Source: Crambe crambe
Taxonomy: Eukaryota; Porifera; Demospongiae; Poecilosclerida; Crambeidae
Direction: 5' to 3'
Assembly: GCA_963924555.1 (NCBI GenBank)
Contig: OZ004588.1
Span: forward strand, 434,001-498,000
DNA length: 64,000 bases
The position numbers and the translations under genes were made by a program. Of this stretch, positions 1 through 11,457 are shown piece after piece. The notes below the pieces were generated by a model. It saw only the letters and a list, made by a program, of their open reading frames with translations. It searched no databases and was not told where the DNA came from. Numbering within the stretch: position 1 is the stretch's first letter; every line of letters starts with the position of its first letter.

Positions 1-471
1 TATCGACGAATGTGATGCTCTTATTGATGACTGTGACCAGAGTGCCAAGTGCACCAATACTCCTGGGAGCTTCACCTGTACCTGTAACCAAGGATACAGT
101 GGAAATGGAATCACCTGTACTGGTATGAATGCTATATGCTTATTAGAACTCAAAAGTGAGATCATATTTTATAGATATTAATGAGTGCATATTTGAAAAT
201 TGTGGCTCCAATTCCACTTGCACCAACATTCCTGGGAGCTTCACCTGTGCCTGTGATCAAGGATACAGTGGAGATGGGAAAGTCTGTTTGGGTGAGAGGG
301 AATGATATCTTGCATGGAACATGTGCCCTATAGCTCTTGAAAATATAGATATTGATGAATGTGAGACTGATGGTGATGAATGTGATCCCAATGCTAGATG
401 TATAAATATTCCTGGAAGCTTCACCTGTGCCTGTAACCAAGGATACAGTGGAGATGGATTCACTTGTAAAG
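1..471 (+). CDS. Gene A: three calcium-binding EGF exons
   Basis: Exons <1-122, 175-291 and 349-471, each one EGF with six Cys. The starts IDEC/DINEC/DIDEC match the calcium-binding consensus, and CxNxxGSFTCxC matches the Asp/Asn beta-hydroxylation consensus of cbEGF domains. The first exon is cut by the window edge. The third is a chimera: its 5' half ([11 protein letters not shown]) matches the fourth EGF of genes B and C, while its 3' half ([20 protein letters not shown]) matches their fifth EGF, so an exchange happened inside the exon without loss of frame or of any Cys. Confidence 0.88.
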
Positions 472-3400
472 GTAGAGCTAGCTATAGCTAATTGCTTCGC
501 CCATTTTCTGAGAGTTGACCACTGATTAGAAATATTGGGGCTGAACCAGCCACGGTCTATCAGTTGGGTATCCTGTCTCTCAGTGGTCCCAAACCACTTA
601 AAACATCTGCACCACCATTTTTATCAGAAGTTTGACAGTTGGGTGTTCCCTGTCTCAGTGATCCAAAACTATCTGCACCATATTTTATCAGAAGTTTGAA
701 GCAGGGTAGATTTGTAGGTTAATCTGTAAATGTGTGGTTGTTGATCATGCCACCACAAGAGGAGGAGGAGGAGGAGGAGGGAAGAAAGTGTCTTTCTGAT
801 TTTGGAAAGCTTGTTCTGATACAATGTTACAGTAACCACATCCTTCCATGGTATCTATAGATCATGCCTGCTATGTACATGATAACTATCTTTTCCTGTA
901 CCTTAAGGCTTAGGTGTCTCTATCACCATCTCCTACACACCTCCTGATCAGTACCCTGATTACTCCCCTCCCAACTATCGTGCTGCCTCCTCAGTCACTC
1001 TGCGCTGTGTGGCTTCTGGGACCAATGGCTCAGTCTCTTATAGCTGGTCCTCCACTTGCAATGGCTGCTTTACTTCTAGTTCATCATCCAGTGTTACTTC
1101 ATCCAAAAAATTTAGACATTGACGAGTGTGTGGTTGGTTCTCACGACTGTGGCCCTAATGCTAGATGTATAAATATTCCTGGAAGCTTCACCTGTGCCTG
1201 TAACCAAGGATACAGTGGAGATGGATTCACTTGTAAAGGTAGAGCTAGCTATAGCTAATTGCTTCTGAGAGTTGACCACTGATTAGAAATATTGGGGCTG
1301 AACCAGCCACGGTCTATCAGTTGGGTATCCTGTTCCCAAACCACTTAAAACATCTGCACCACCATTTTTATCAGAAGTTTGACAGTTGGGTGTTCCCTGT
1401 CTCAGTATCTGCACCTAATTTTATCAGAAGTTTGAAGCAGGGTAGATTTGTAGGTTAATCTATAAATGTGTGGTTGTTGATCATGCCACCACAAGAGGAG
1501 GAGGAGGAGGGGGAAAGCTTGTTCTGATACAATGTTACAGTAACCACATCCTTCCATGGTATCTATAGATCATGCCTGCTATGTACATGATAACTATCTT
1601 TTCCTGTACCTTAAGGCTTAGGTGTCTCTATCACCATCTCCTACACACCTCCTGATCAGTACCCTGATTACTCCCCTCCCAACTATCGTGCTGCCTCCTC
1701 AGTCACTCTGCGCTGTGTGGCTTCTGGGACCAATGGCTCAGTCTCTTATAGCTGGTCCTCCACTTGCAATGGCTGCTTTACTTCTAGTTCATCATCCAGT
1801 GTTGTCTCTGAAACCCTGTTGAGGACTCGTGATGCCGGAGTGCACACTTGCACAGTCACTGATAGTCAGGGGAATGAAGGAAGTGCTTCTGTACAGATGA
1901 ACATTGTTGGTAAGGGGTAAAACAACAGAGTAATCCACATACATGCTTAGCTATTTATATTTCATATTTTCAGGCATTGGCATACACCTGGTTAAGTACC
2001 ACACTGCACTGAGAGATGGACCCAACCCTAATAACACATTTGTATCAGTTGACACAACCTACGGTCAAGAGAGATATCAACGACTCGATTTCTACTGTTG
2101 CTCAAACTCCAATTCGTCAAATTTGGGATTCTTAAGAACACCTTCTGGGGTTGTACATTATGACAGCTTCCAGGATTTCCAACTTATTAAACACACCTCC
2201 AGCAGTGAGTATGCTGGTTGTATGCAAGTGGTTATCAGTACATCTCAGTCAACCAACCACACCTTACCGGAGTCTGGTGTCTACACCTGCCAACTGCTGG
2301 ACAATGCGGGAAAAGCCCGGGAAGCAATGATAGCTTTATACCCTCAAGATTATAATGGTATGATATGAGATTCTGTCCTGAATACATAATGATATTCATG
2401 GTAAATTTTTATGGTTATATATTGCTGGACCATGATTATCATAATTATCAGCTACACTAACTATTACAGGCTTAACCCTTTATCTTTGTGCCTCTCATTG
2501 TATACAGTTTTGCCTACTGTCTACATTCTCCGCACTGGTCCAATCGCCATTTCCTGCTTCTCCAGTGGAATACCTCCAACAAACATCAGTTGGTACCGGA
2601 ATGGAAAAAGGATTAGTGCCAATGGAGGTACGGTCAGGACAAGCCAGCAGGTGACTGATTATGGACGGTCATTGTACAATAACACTATCTTCATTGGTGG
2701 TGATGAAGTGGTGGGATCTTTCCACTGTCAAATATCTGACCACTTTGGAAGAAGGAACAGCTCACATGTCTCAATTCAAGGTAGCTTTGACAATTTTTTT
2801 TTTTTATGATGAAAATGCTCACCATAATTTTGGAAATGTCTGTTTGTTTTATTGATTTGGGTGTTTGTTTTATTTTCTTCAAAATTTGTTTGTCTCTCCT
2901 TTGTTTTATCTACTTTGTTTATTAGGAGCACAAATCATAACTACTAGCAATTATTCAAATCTGGTGATTGGAAGGAGCTTTTCTCTCAGTTGCTATAGTG
3001 ATCTTGAAATCTCATCCATAGAGTTGTTTTATGGGAACAGAAGTGTTCTTAGATCATTTCGAAACAGACAAATCACATTCCAGCACTCTGTGTCAACCGA
3101 TGATGAAGGAATGTTATATCGTTGCTTAGTGACCAGCCAACCAGATTCAGCCATTCAAGAGAAAAGTATAACTCTCTCTGTAGGAGCTAGTAAGTGGTAT
3201 TATCCCAAAATGGAAGTGAATAAGTGTGGCCCAGCTGCCATAAATGAACTGCTACATCTGCCACATAACTCTACACTTATGTTCTCTCCACTAGTTCCAC
3301 ATCATTGGGGAAATGTTTCCATCACTACCACACACTCTGCAAGCAATGTCCTCACTTTAATGTGCACTGTGAGGCCCATCACTGGAATGAGGCTTGTCCC

Positions 3401-6400
3401 TTCTATAGAGTGGGTGGGGCCTAATGGGACTGTGGTGGAGAGTTATGGGAATAGGACTGTGGGTGAGCTGACAACCCGAGGGATAGTACACACCCTTTCC
3501 CTCTCCTTTGACCCCTTTCACTCCAGCTATGGAGGGAGGTACACATGCAGGGCAGCTGTCTCAGTCCCATGGACGGATGTACAGCCACCAACCATCTCTT
3601 CTTCATATGACTTACCAGTTATAGGTGAGTTTTAATATGTTACGTATAAAGAGTCACAAACATTGCTTATCATAATGGCTACAGATTTGAATGTATCAAT
3701 ATCCATCTCCTACTCACCTCCTGATCAGTACCCTGACTACTCCCCTCCCAACTATCGTGCTGCCTCAACAGTCACTCTGACCTGTGTGGTTTCTGGTGCT
3801 ATTGGCTCTATCTCTTATCGCTGGTCCTCCACCTGCAGAAGCTGTTTTGCTTCTAGTTCCTCCTCCAGTTCAATATCAGAAGGCATGTTGAGGTCTCGTG
3901 ATGTTGGAGTGCACACTTGCACAGTCATTGATGGCATTGGGAACAGAAAAAATGCCTCCATACAGATGAACATTGTCGGTACGTTGAAATACATAGTTAG
4001 AATTGGAATGTACTTCAATCAATTATATTTTATAGGTATTGGAATTCACTTAACCACTTACGACTCTGCATTTACCCGTGGATCCAATCCTAATAACTCC
4101 TATGCTATAGTATCAACAAGATCCTCAAGTTCGTTTCTTACAAGACTCAGTCTTTACTGCTGCTCCAACTCTACTGCATCCAATGTCGGTTCCTTCCTTG
4201 CCCCCGGAGGACAAAGTTTCAGACATACCATATCTAGATTTAGCAGCACTAACAGTTATGCAGGCTGCATCAGTGTCTCCATAACAACCTTTTCTCGGTA
4301 TCGTCAGTCTTTCTCCCTCAGTCCTACTGGAATACACACATGCCGAATACCAGACAGCAGTGGAAGAAATCAAGAGGCAATGCTGGGACTCTATAATCGC
4401 GAAGGTAGCTACAGTAGTGTCATTATAATACTGTGGGTTACGTACCTGGTCCCATTCTATCCAAGACTATTTGGGTCCCCAGTAGATAGCTTTAAAACAA
4501 TACAATACAGCACCTCCCTCCCTCCCTCCCTCCCTCTTCTCTCTCTCTTTCTCATTAACTAAGTAGCCACAGCAATAAGGGAATGTGGAAGTCTCTATTG
4601 TAGCTAGTAAAGTTACAGATTTATAATAGCTTGCTGACTACCGTTGCCAAAAATTATGATTTATAGTATACCCACGATCTCCTACTATCAGTTACATACT
4701 CTCACCTCTCTCCCTCACCATCACCTGCCAATCAACTGGCAGTCCTCCAACTTTCATCACGTGGTACAGGAATGGGCGGAGCATTGACATTGATGGAAAC
4801 AACTATAAACAAGCCAAACAACTGACGAATCCTCACACATCACACTACAACAATACACTGCTGATCAGTGGTGTTCCTCTGAAGGATATGATTGGACAAT
4901 ATTATTGCCGCATATCTCTTGATAGAACAAGTAGGAGGAGTGGTTCATCTAGAGCTATCTCTGTTCAAGGTGAGAGTGCTACAGGGATGGGTGTAGTCAT
5001 AACAAAATACATGAACTTTAGCACTACAAATTGAAACTACGAGAAGCACTTCAAATCTGTTGATTGGCAGTCGACTTGGACTCAATTGTTCGAAAGTCAT
5101 TGAGGTCGAGTATCTGGAGTGGTATCGTGCCAGTTCAAACCTCACTAGGTCGTATGAAGGTTTTTCCTCCATCACTCATTTTGTGTCGACCGATGATCAA
5201 AACGTGCAGTTTAGGTGTGTGGGAACAACCCCAGAAGGCCATATTGTGGATAATAACATAACACTCTCTGTCAGAGGTAAATGTTCATCATGTTTCAGCT
5301 AGTTACATACATGCATGCCAGTCTTGCAGGGTTTTGTCTGGGAACTGATATTCGAAAAAAAAGTGGTAATTCACACAGGAGCATGTGAGGGAGAAGGGGC
5401 CGAGACAAGAACCAGTGTTCTGGGTGGAAAATTAGACTTAGAGGGGATATTCAAAGGTGTAAGTAGCTAATGGAGACCATCTTGATTTACTATACAGTAC
5501 CGGACACTTGGGGTACTTTAGTCATCAATGCTGACTCAACGGGAGGTGCTCGGAATGGATCAGGATATACCTTGCTGTGTAACTTGAACGTCATTGCTGG
5601 CATGACACTCCCCCCTACCATGAAGTGGGCGAGGCCTGATGGGACTGTGGTGAGGAGTGATGGTAACAGAACTGTAGTGGGCATGGTGAGGACCCAAGGG
5701 ACCATCTCCACCATCTCACTCTCCTTCAACCCCGTCCTCATCACTGATGCAGGGACGTATATTTGCAGGGCAGCTGTTACTCTCCCACAGTCTTTTACAA
5801 CAAATCTAATTACTTCATTTAATATGCCTGTAGCAAGTGAGCACATAGATAATAGGTCATGTGACATTATGTGACATGCTTTAATTGACAGGATCTAGAG
5901 AGAGTCTTCAGGTTTCCATAGTAGCAGAGTCACCTCCATCTTCCTCCCCTTTGTACTATGTGGGGTTTCCTCTCACCCTCACTTGTGCAGTTCAAGGAGG
6001 TTCATCTTCTTCAAGTATCCAGTACACGTGGACTTCCTCCTGCACTGGTAACTGCTTCCTCAAGGAAAGAGATATGAACTCGGAAAAGATCTCCACCAAT
6101 TCTCTCCAGCTGAGTGACAGTGGTGTGTACACCTGCACCGTCTGTGATGAAAGAACAGACTGTAAAAACTCCACCATTGCCATCACTGTATCAGTCATTG
6201 GTAAGAAAAATCAGAGACTGTTACACTGCAACCTACCCATGTTATAGTGAGCCATCTATTTAATAATCTGTTTAATTAACATAAGCTAACTGCTGTTGGA
6301 GATTTAGTGACTGATTTCTCGATAACTATAATAGACATAAAGGTGTCGATATCCATCTCCTACACACCTCCTGATCAGTACCCTGACTACTCCCCTCCCA

Positions 6401-9400
6401 ACTATCGTGCTGCCTCCTCAGTCACTCTGACCTGTGTGGTCTCTGGTGCTGCTGGTTCTGTGGCTTATCGCTGGTCCTCCACCTGTAGAGAGTGTTTTGC
6501 CTCCAAGTCTTCTTCCAGTGTTGTCTCTGAGAATCTGTTGAGGTCTCGTGATGCTGGAGTGCATACTTGCACAGTCACTGACAGTCTAGGAAATAAAGCC
6601 AACGCCTCCACACGGATGAACATTCATGGTATGCTGAGATAGGCCATTAATTTCGATACTTGTACAGGTAGCTGCTTTAAGTGTAGCTAGCATCATTATG
6701 AGTTGATGTTTTACAGGCATTGGTAGCTATCACCGTATTGTGATTTGATGCCTGTAGAGTAACCATGGTAGCTGCTTTAAGTTTCTTAGACTCTAGGTAC
6801 ATAGCATTATTCTGCTTTGATTGTTTCTTGTTGTTTTACAGGCATTGGAATTTACGTATTTCGTTACAAGACTGGACATGCTCTGGGACCCAACCCCAAC
6901 AACACTTTTGCTGTGGTTGACACTGGCAGCAGTAACTATAACAACCAAAGACTAGGATTCTACTGTTGTTCTGGTTTTAGTTCATCCTCCATTGGTTCTT
7001 TTATACGACCCTCAGGGGATGTGGTCCTAAACAGTAGGGACTTTGAAGTGCTTAGATACAGCAGTGGGAGTGCTTTTGCAGGTTGTATGAGAGTCACCAT
7101 TAACAGACCGTGGTTCAACTCCTACAGTTTCTCTGAGAATGGAGTGTACAGGTGTCGACTGCCAGATAGTAGAGGGAGACTTCGTGAGGCGATGATTGGA
7201 CTCTATAACACCAGGCCTAGAGGTATAGTACTTGGCAGGCCTAGATGTGAGGCCTAGGGTATAGTGGTAGGCAGCTAATCAACAAGTGAGAATCTTTGCA
7301 CCATGAAATTTCTCACTCTACAGCTTGTTAGCCACTATTATCCTCACTCAATATTAATACTAACAGGTTATATCAGTCGATTTAATCGTGTCCAATCAAC
7401 AGAAGGCCTGACTCTCACATGTGCTTCTTATAGTGAAGTTCCAACTGAAATTGCCTTCTACAAAAACAATACAAGAATCAGTGTTGATGGATTCATGTAC
7501 AGTGTGTCCCAGAGAGTAACGAACTTCGCCACCACCTCTTATGAAACAACATTGTTGGTCAGAGGTGACCCAGAAGAAGATATCATTGGGAGATATTCTT
7601 GTGGCTTAACTGGAGGACGCAGAAGTCATATTACAATTCAAGGTGAATCATATATATTGAACACATGCATCAAAGTAAGTGGTCCATGTGTTCAATCAAA
7701 TGAAAATCTGGATTTTTTTTTTCAATGGGGATGTAACAATATTCATAGCCAAAAGCCTATGAATTTTATTATAAATGGAATTCAAATAATTGAGGTGTTT
7801 GGGTTACTGGGTCTAGTGATGTTATACTGTATGTTCATCAGATTTTCTCTTCCTTCTCAATTGTGCTTGCAGGAGTACAGGTTCGTACCTCCAGAAGAGT
7901 GTCGTCGTATAGACTGCAAAGCATAAGCACAACTAATCTGGAGATCGGCTGGCGAATTGAGCTCAACTGCTCCAGTGACTTTGATATCACAAGCGTGGAC
8001 TGGTATCAGGGGTTTAATAGGATACAGAGGTCAAATTCAAGCCAATCTACCCTCATCCGTCAATCAATAACAACAGATGACCATGGATCAGTCTACAGAT
8101 GCTTTGTAAGAAGTCCATATGCAATTCAGCACAAGAATATAAGGCTCTCTGTCAGAGGTATGCATGCATGTAAATATGGATTCTGTACGTAGCGTATGGA
8201 GTACTATATTCAATGGAATCTCTAGAGATTATCCTATGCATGTTAATAAGGTGTATGTATTAGCCATTATATGATTTGCTTGTTTGGTGTATTTCTGGAG
8301 CTAGGTCATAATAGATTCTTTATAGCCACAGTGAAATACCTGACCACCTGCATTATACTGGCCACAAGATGTAAGAACCTGATCATATGTCACTGTGTAG
8401 AAGGGTCACCTCTGTTTAGCAGCCACTTTGTTCAGTGACTGTTATATCGACAGTGACGATTCACTTCCCATCCTCTGATTAGCTAATTATTCTTATTGTT
8501 GATGTGTTCATGCAGTTCCCTCCAGATGGGGCTACATTAGCAGTTCACAGAGAGGAAATGCTCTCCATGGTGTACAGTTCACAATCCAATGTACTGTAAA
8601 TGCCAACAGTGGAATCAGACTTCGCCCACTGATGGAGTGGGTGGGGCCTGATGGAAGTGTGGTGGTGAGTGAGGAGAACAGGACTATGGTGGAATTAAGA
8701 GAAAATGGTCCTCGCAGTTATACCCTATCTCTCTCTTTCAATCCGGTCCTCTCTTCCGATGGAGGGAGCTACACATGCAGGGCTAACCTCTCAGTTCCTT
8801 TGATGAATGTCCAGCCAGAACAGCTACAAACTTTCTATAATTTGACTGTTGATAGTGAGTAAAGAAAGAAGTAGCTAGCTATCATTAGTATGCATGCATG
8901 TGTGCACTGGTACAATAAAACCTGCTCATTACTATGAGTCAGAATAGGAAGGAAGTCTCTTTAGTGAAGTCAAATAGTTTGTCTCACTTAACATACTTTA
9001 GTCTGTCATGATAACCAATTTAATTATTATAGGTAGGATTACTGTTTAACTTATTATTATTCTCTTTAGCTCGAGCTTTATTTCAACTGAGAGTGTACCC
9101 AGTACCACAGTGCACCAACTCTTATGTAAGTCTATCATAATAGCTATTAGCTATGAGTATACTTGTAGCCTAATCTATCTTATTACCACACCACCACCCC
9201 TTTAATGGCAGCACTGGATCCAGTGCTGTCCTACATAACTAAACTACGTATTGACTGTGCTGTATAGGGTCTTCGCTTGGATAGTGTTATCAGCAGTGAA
9301 GTGAGCCGTGCAGTGGCACAACGCTGCAGATGTAACTTTGGTAGCAATCGATTGACCGAAATTGACAATGTGGAGTTGAGGTGCCAGATCTCCAAAAATT

Positions 9401-9585
9401 CAGTCATCTTTCGTGCTGCTGTGAACGGGCGCAACAACCTGAATGCAAGTCAGATAGTGGAGCATATTGAGAACTGGCGCACAACTCAGGGGAGTTTTGT
9501 TGATAATGAAGGCTACCGCCTGAATCTCGACAAGGACTGTCCAGTTGTGATAAAGTCACTGCGTGAGGAGGAAGAATGCACTTAA
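1..9585 (+). CDS. Gene A: giant secreted EGF-Ig protein, 5' end outside window
   Basis: Multi-exon gene read from GT-AG sites and continuous phase. Exons: <1-122, 175-291, 349-471, 1116-1238, 1616-1909, 1974-2357, 2508-2780, 2926-3189, 3295-3624, 3685-3978, 4036-4404, 4667-4969, 5022-5276, 5498-5836, 5892-6200, 6335-6628, 6842-7222, 7367-7642, 7873-8157, 8516-8854, 9070-9125, 9268-9585 (stop TAA). About 1948 aa are encoded in the window: four cbEGF, sixteen Ig-like domains and a terminal module. All exon lengths fit phase 1-1 except the last two (1-0, then stop). Compared with genes B and C it lacks the SRCR exons and carries a disruptive partial duplication near its EGF block. No membrane segment is seen, so it is probably secreted. 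It could act in matrix adhesion or recognition; that is inference from domains only. Confidence 0.88.
908..1095 (+). pseudogene. Truncated duplicate of the cassette-1 A exon (potential poison exon)
   Basis: The first 188 bases of the cassette-1 A exon are repeated here with an intact acceptor (ccttaag at 901-907), then break off after catccagtgtt and run into the last 20 bases of the intron before the next EGF exon. No donor follows, and reading on in frame meets a stop about ten codons later. It is probably skipped, since splicing from 471 to 1116 restores phase; inclusion would truncate the protein. The full-length copy of the same exon lies at 1616-1909. Confidence 0.85.
1116..1238 (+). 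CDS. Gene A: fourth cbEGF exon
   Basis: Starts after aaatttag and encodes [12 protein letters not shown]... to TCKG, ending phase 1 at gtagag. It corresponds to the fifth EGF of genes B and C. Six Cys and the calcium-binding and hydroxylation consensus are present. Confidence 0.87.
1616..3624 (+). CDS. Gene A: Ig cassette 1 (A-B-C-D-E)
   Basis: Five Ig-like exons: A 1616-1909 ([20 protein letters not shown], extra STCNGC loop, GVHTCTV), B 1974-2357 (FYCCSNS ... GVYTCQL), C 2508-2780 (ISWYRNGKR ... GSFHCQI), D 2926-3189 (FSLSCYSD ... STDDEGMLYRCLV), E 3295-3624 (IEWVGPNGT ... [10 protein letters not shown]). Each ends in phase 1. The 105-base intron between D and E is a multiple of three without a stop, so retention would add 35 residues rather than truncate. 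Confidence 0.88.
3685..5836 (+). CDS. Gene A: Ig cassette 2, SRCR absent
   Basis: A 3685-3978, B 4036-4404, C 4667-4969, D 5022-5276, E 5498-5836. The order and residues match cassette 2 of genes B and C, but the intron between B and C is only 262 bases and holds no trace of the two SRCR exons found there in the paralogs. The flanking intron sequence is partly kept (cccattctatccaa), which points to a deletion. The first bases of the C exon (YPRSPTISYI) are also remodelled, with an acceptor ttatag at 4661-4666. Confidence 0.85.
5892..6200 (+). CDS. Gene A: extra A-like Ig between cassettes 2 and 3
   Basis: One 103-codon exon ([14 protein letters not shown] ... [10 protein letters not shown] ... 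[14 protein letters not shown]). It keeps the extra Cys loop typical of A-type domains, plus a second Cys pair near the G strand, so it is a diverged A domain. Phase 1-1. Confidence 0.88.
6335..8854 (+). CDS. Gene A: Ig cassette 3 (A-B-C-D-E)
   Basis: A 6335-6628, B 6842-7222, C 7367-7642, D 7873-8157, E 8516-8854, all phase 1-1. The C exon carries an RGD tripeptide (7561-7569) in LLVRGDPEED, just before the F-strand Cys; it is conserved in genes B and C. A partial second copy of the B-exon acceptor region sits in the intron near 6716-6726 as a decoy. The intron after E holds an AATAAA at 8914-8919. Confidence 0.88.
9070..9585 (+). CDS. Gene A: terminal module (two exons) and stop
   Basis: A 56-base exon 9070-9125 ([15 protein letters not shown], phase 1 to 0) and the last exon 9268-9585. 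Together they give about 124 residues with conserved Cys (QCTNSY, RCRCNF, LRCQIS, DKDCP, EECT) and end EEECT-stop. No hydrophobic anchor follows. The layout (helix-rich, INGR/VNGR turn, [12 protein letters not shown]) recalls SEA-like domains, but I cannot assign a family. The 3' flank resembles that of gene E, not of B or C. Confidence 0.87.
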
Positions 9586-9850
9586 AGAAGCTAATGAAGT
9601 TACAGTTTCAGAACAATATTTTTGGATATACATAACTGACATACATACATACTGTAGTTACTAGATTGTTAGGTCAGGTATAGACTCTCCTTTATTTTTC
9701 TGTGTAGCTATATGGCTAGTTATTTTTTATAATTCATACACTATAATTTTAATATTAACATGAAGTGGTCCCTCATTTTTGGGGGGGGTGGGGGGGGGGG
9801 AGTACTTCTATGATTACTATAATAGCTAGCTACACATGTAATAATAATGT
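9586..9850. other. 3' flank of gene A with G-run
   Basis: Probable 3' UTR and spacer. I see no AATAAA. A G-run (about 9781-9800) occupies the same place as a G-run after gene E (27378-27399), showing that the two flanks are paralogous. Confidence 0.6.
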
Positions 9851-10298
9851 AGGGTGTGGTCAGCTCACACTAACCACATCCTAAACCTGCCGTCGTCTAA
9901 TCACGGTGCAGGGCTTGAATGGGTGTGGCTGACGGCATGCTTATATACTGCAGCTGCATGCAGACTGTCAACAATTATGAAGTTTTTTTAATTTCCTTCC
10001 TCTCTCCATTAAGTTGCTGCTGCTCCTCAGGTACAAACAGCTCTAAAAGGTGCAAGTCTTGTGAATGCAGAAGCATAGGGGTGGAGACAAAAATGAAGTG
10101 ATCATGCAGGTATTATTTTGACTACAGACAGCATTAGATCTAAGGAGTCTGGGGATTTCCCCAAGTTTTTGGATTCCTAGATTAAACCTGGTGTAGCTAG
10201 CTAGCTATGTGGTTGTGACAAAATTCATCCAGAATGAAAAAGTGGTCTGGTTGAAACCTGTGACCAGTCACTCTAGAACTCATGCATTTTTCACCTTC

Positions 10299-10319
10299 CC
10301 CCCCCCCCCCCCCCCCCCC
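10299..10319. repeat. Poly-C run
   Basis: Homopolymer run of C inside relic spacer I. The paralogous place in spacer II (27958-27966) has only a short C-rich tract. Confidence 0.9.
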
Positions 10320-10868
10320 ATGCTATAATGTGACACGTGATTAGATGCAGGCAGCTAGTAAAGGATGTGACTCGAATGGTTCATGTACCATTATGACTGC
10401 CTGTAGCTACCAGTATCAAGCAATATACCAAACATCTAACCACATTGATCCAGATCATCATGCTCATCCCACAATGTCCTGTATTTCTCTAGTAAATATG
10501 CCATGATAAATTATTGATTTTTACATGAAGGAATAGCAAAAAGGAACTAACAACCCACAGCAGACCATTAATTGTACTATTATGTGATTTGTGGAGTCAG
10601 AAGTCTAAACACACCATGCAGGTGAAACCTAACATAACCACCACTGTACATGAAAGTTTTGGTAGTATAGTGCACCATAATCATATTAGCTAGCTTTGAA
10701 ATAAAAAGTGCAATACCCATGATGCAGATGGTTAGGGTGCTCCCTGCATGCTGCAATTAATAAGTGATTAATTATCTACAGACATAGCTAAAACATCACT
10801 TTGTCTGAGTCTCAATTAATATTGAGCTTCACAATTATTGTAGTTTTATGTCCCATGCATGTTTTTAG

Positions 10869-11050
10869 TGACTGTATCCTTGGTTACACACACAAATGAA
10901 GCTCCCAGGAGTTTTCATACATGAAGCATTGTGAGATCAAATTTGTCACTATCGGTATAAATATCTGTATTTTCAAGAGCTAGGGCACCAAGATATTCCA
11001 TTTCATCCAAACAGTCTTTTCCATGTTGCCTGCAGCTGTCAGTAAGAGCC
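10869..11050 (-). other. Micro-inversion inside relic spacer I
   Basis: Read on the minus strand, this segment gives GCTCTTACTGACAGC, then ...GCCCTAGCTCTTGAAAATAC and a decayed EGF ending in tgtaaccaaggatacagt. That is the usual plus-strand order of EGF-2 to EGF-4 sequence in genes B and C. The sequences on both sides (gtttttag before, ctaacttgcaatggtaag after) are in plus orientation, so a block of about 180 bases has flipped. Confidence 0.75.
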
Positions 11051-11360
11051 TGGAGATCAGCTAACTTGCAATGGTAAGATAAGAACAGCTGTTGTATTAC
11101 AGCAAGAGAATAATTCTCTACTTCATCCAAAAATTTAGACATTGATGAGTGTGTGGTAATTGGTTCTCACCCTAATGCTAGATATACAAACATTCCCAGG
11201 AGCTTCACCTGTACCTGTAACCAAGGTATAATTGCCATTTATTGGTTGGGTATTCCTCTCAGTGCATGGTTCAAAACCACTTAAATATCTGCACCACATT
11301 TTATCAGAAATGTAGAAATGTGTGGGTGTTGATTATGTTACGAACAGATGGATTTGGTTA

Positions 11361-11457
11361 TAGTGACCCATTACATCTACGAGGTTCAAGCCCCTGAGGT
11401 CATTCACTGTCTGACCATGAGGTTTCAAAACCGAGTAGATGTTTATACTGGTCACTA
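11361..11457. repeat. Short foldback repeat, copy in spacer I
   Basis: Starts TAGTGACCCA and ends ACTGGTCACTA, giving imperfect inverted ends about 97 bases apart. Copies lie at the paralogous positions in spacers II (29638-29725) and III (59160-59247). Confidence 0.6.

Larger units (their letters stand above)
389..1802 (+). repeat. Imperfect tandem duplication of EGF 3' half, intron and Ig A exon
   Basis: Copy 1 (about 389-1095) and copy 2 (about 1156-1802) share the EGF 3' half, the following intron with its GAG-rich tract, and the start of the A exon. They differ by several small indels (about 60 bases net), so the event is not brand new. It is specific to gene A; B and C have single copies. 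Confidence 0.85.

Noticed and set aside
914-1258. 114-codon frame joining an odd Leu/Pro stretch to an EGF
   Set aside because: The first half is the Ig A exon read in the wrong frame; only the EGF exon 1116-1238 is real.
3421-3606. Minus-strand open frames opposite Ig and EGF exons here and throughout the array
   Set aside because: They mirror well-supported plus-strand exons and have no domain of their own.
10915-11142. 75-codon minus-strand frame in spacer I
   Set aside because: It crosses the inverted EGF relic and has no start context or domain.
11379-11398. tRNA-like B-box word GAGGTTCAAGCCCCTGAGG
   Set aside because: No matching A box or cloverleaf could be drawn; it lies within a short foldback repeat. 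A similar word near 30391 was rejected for the same reason.
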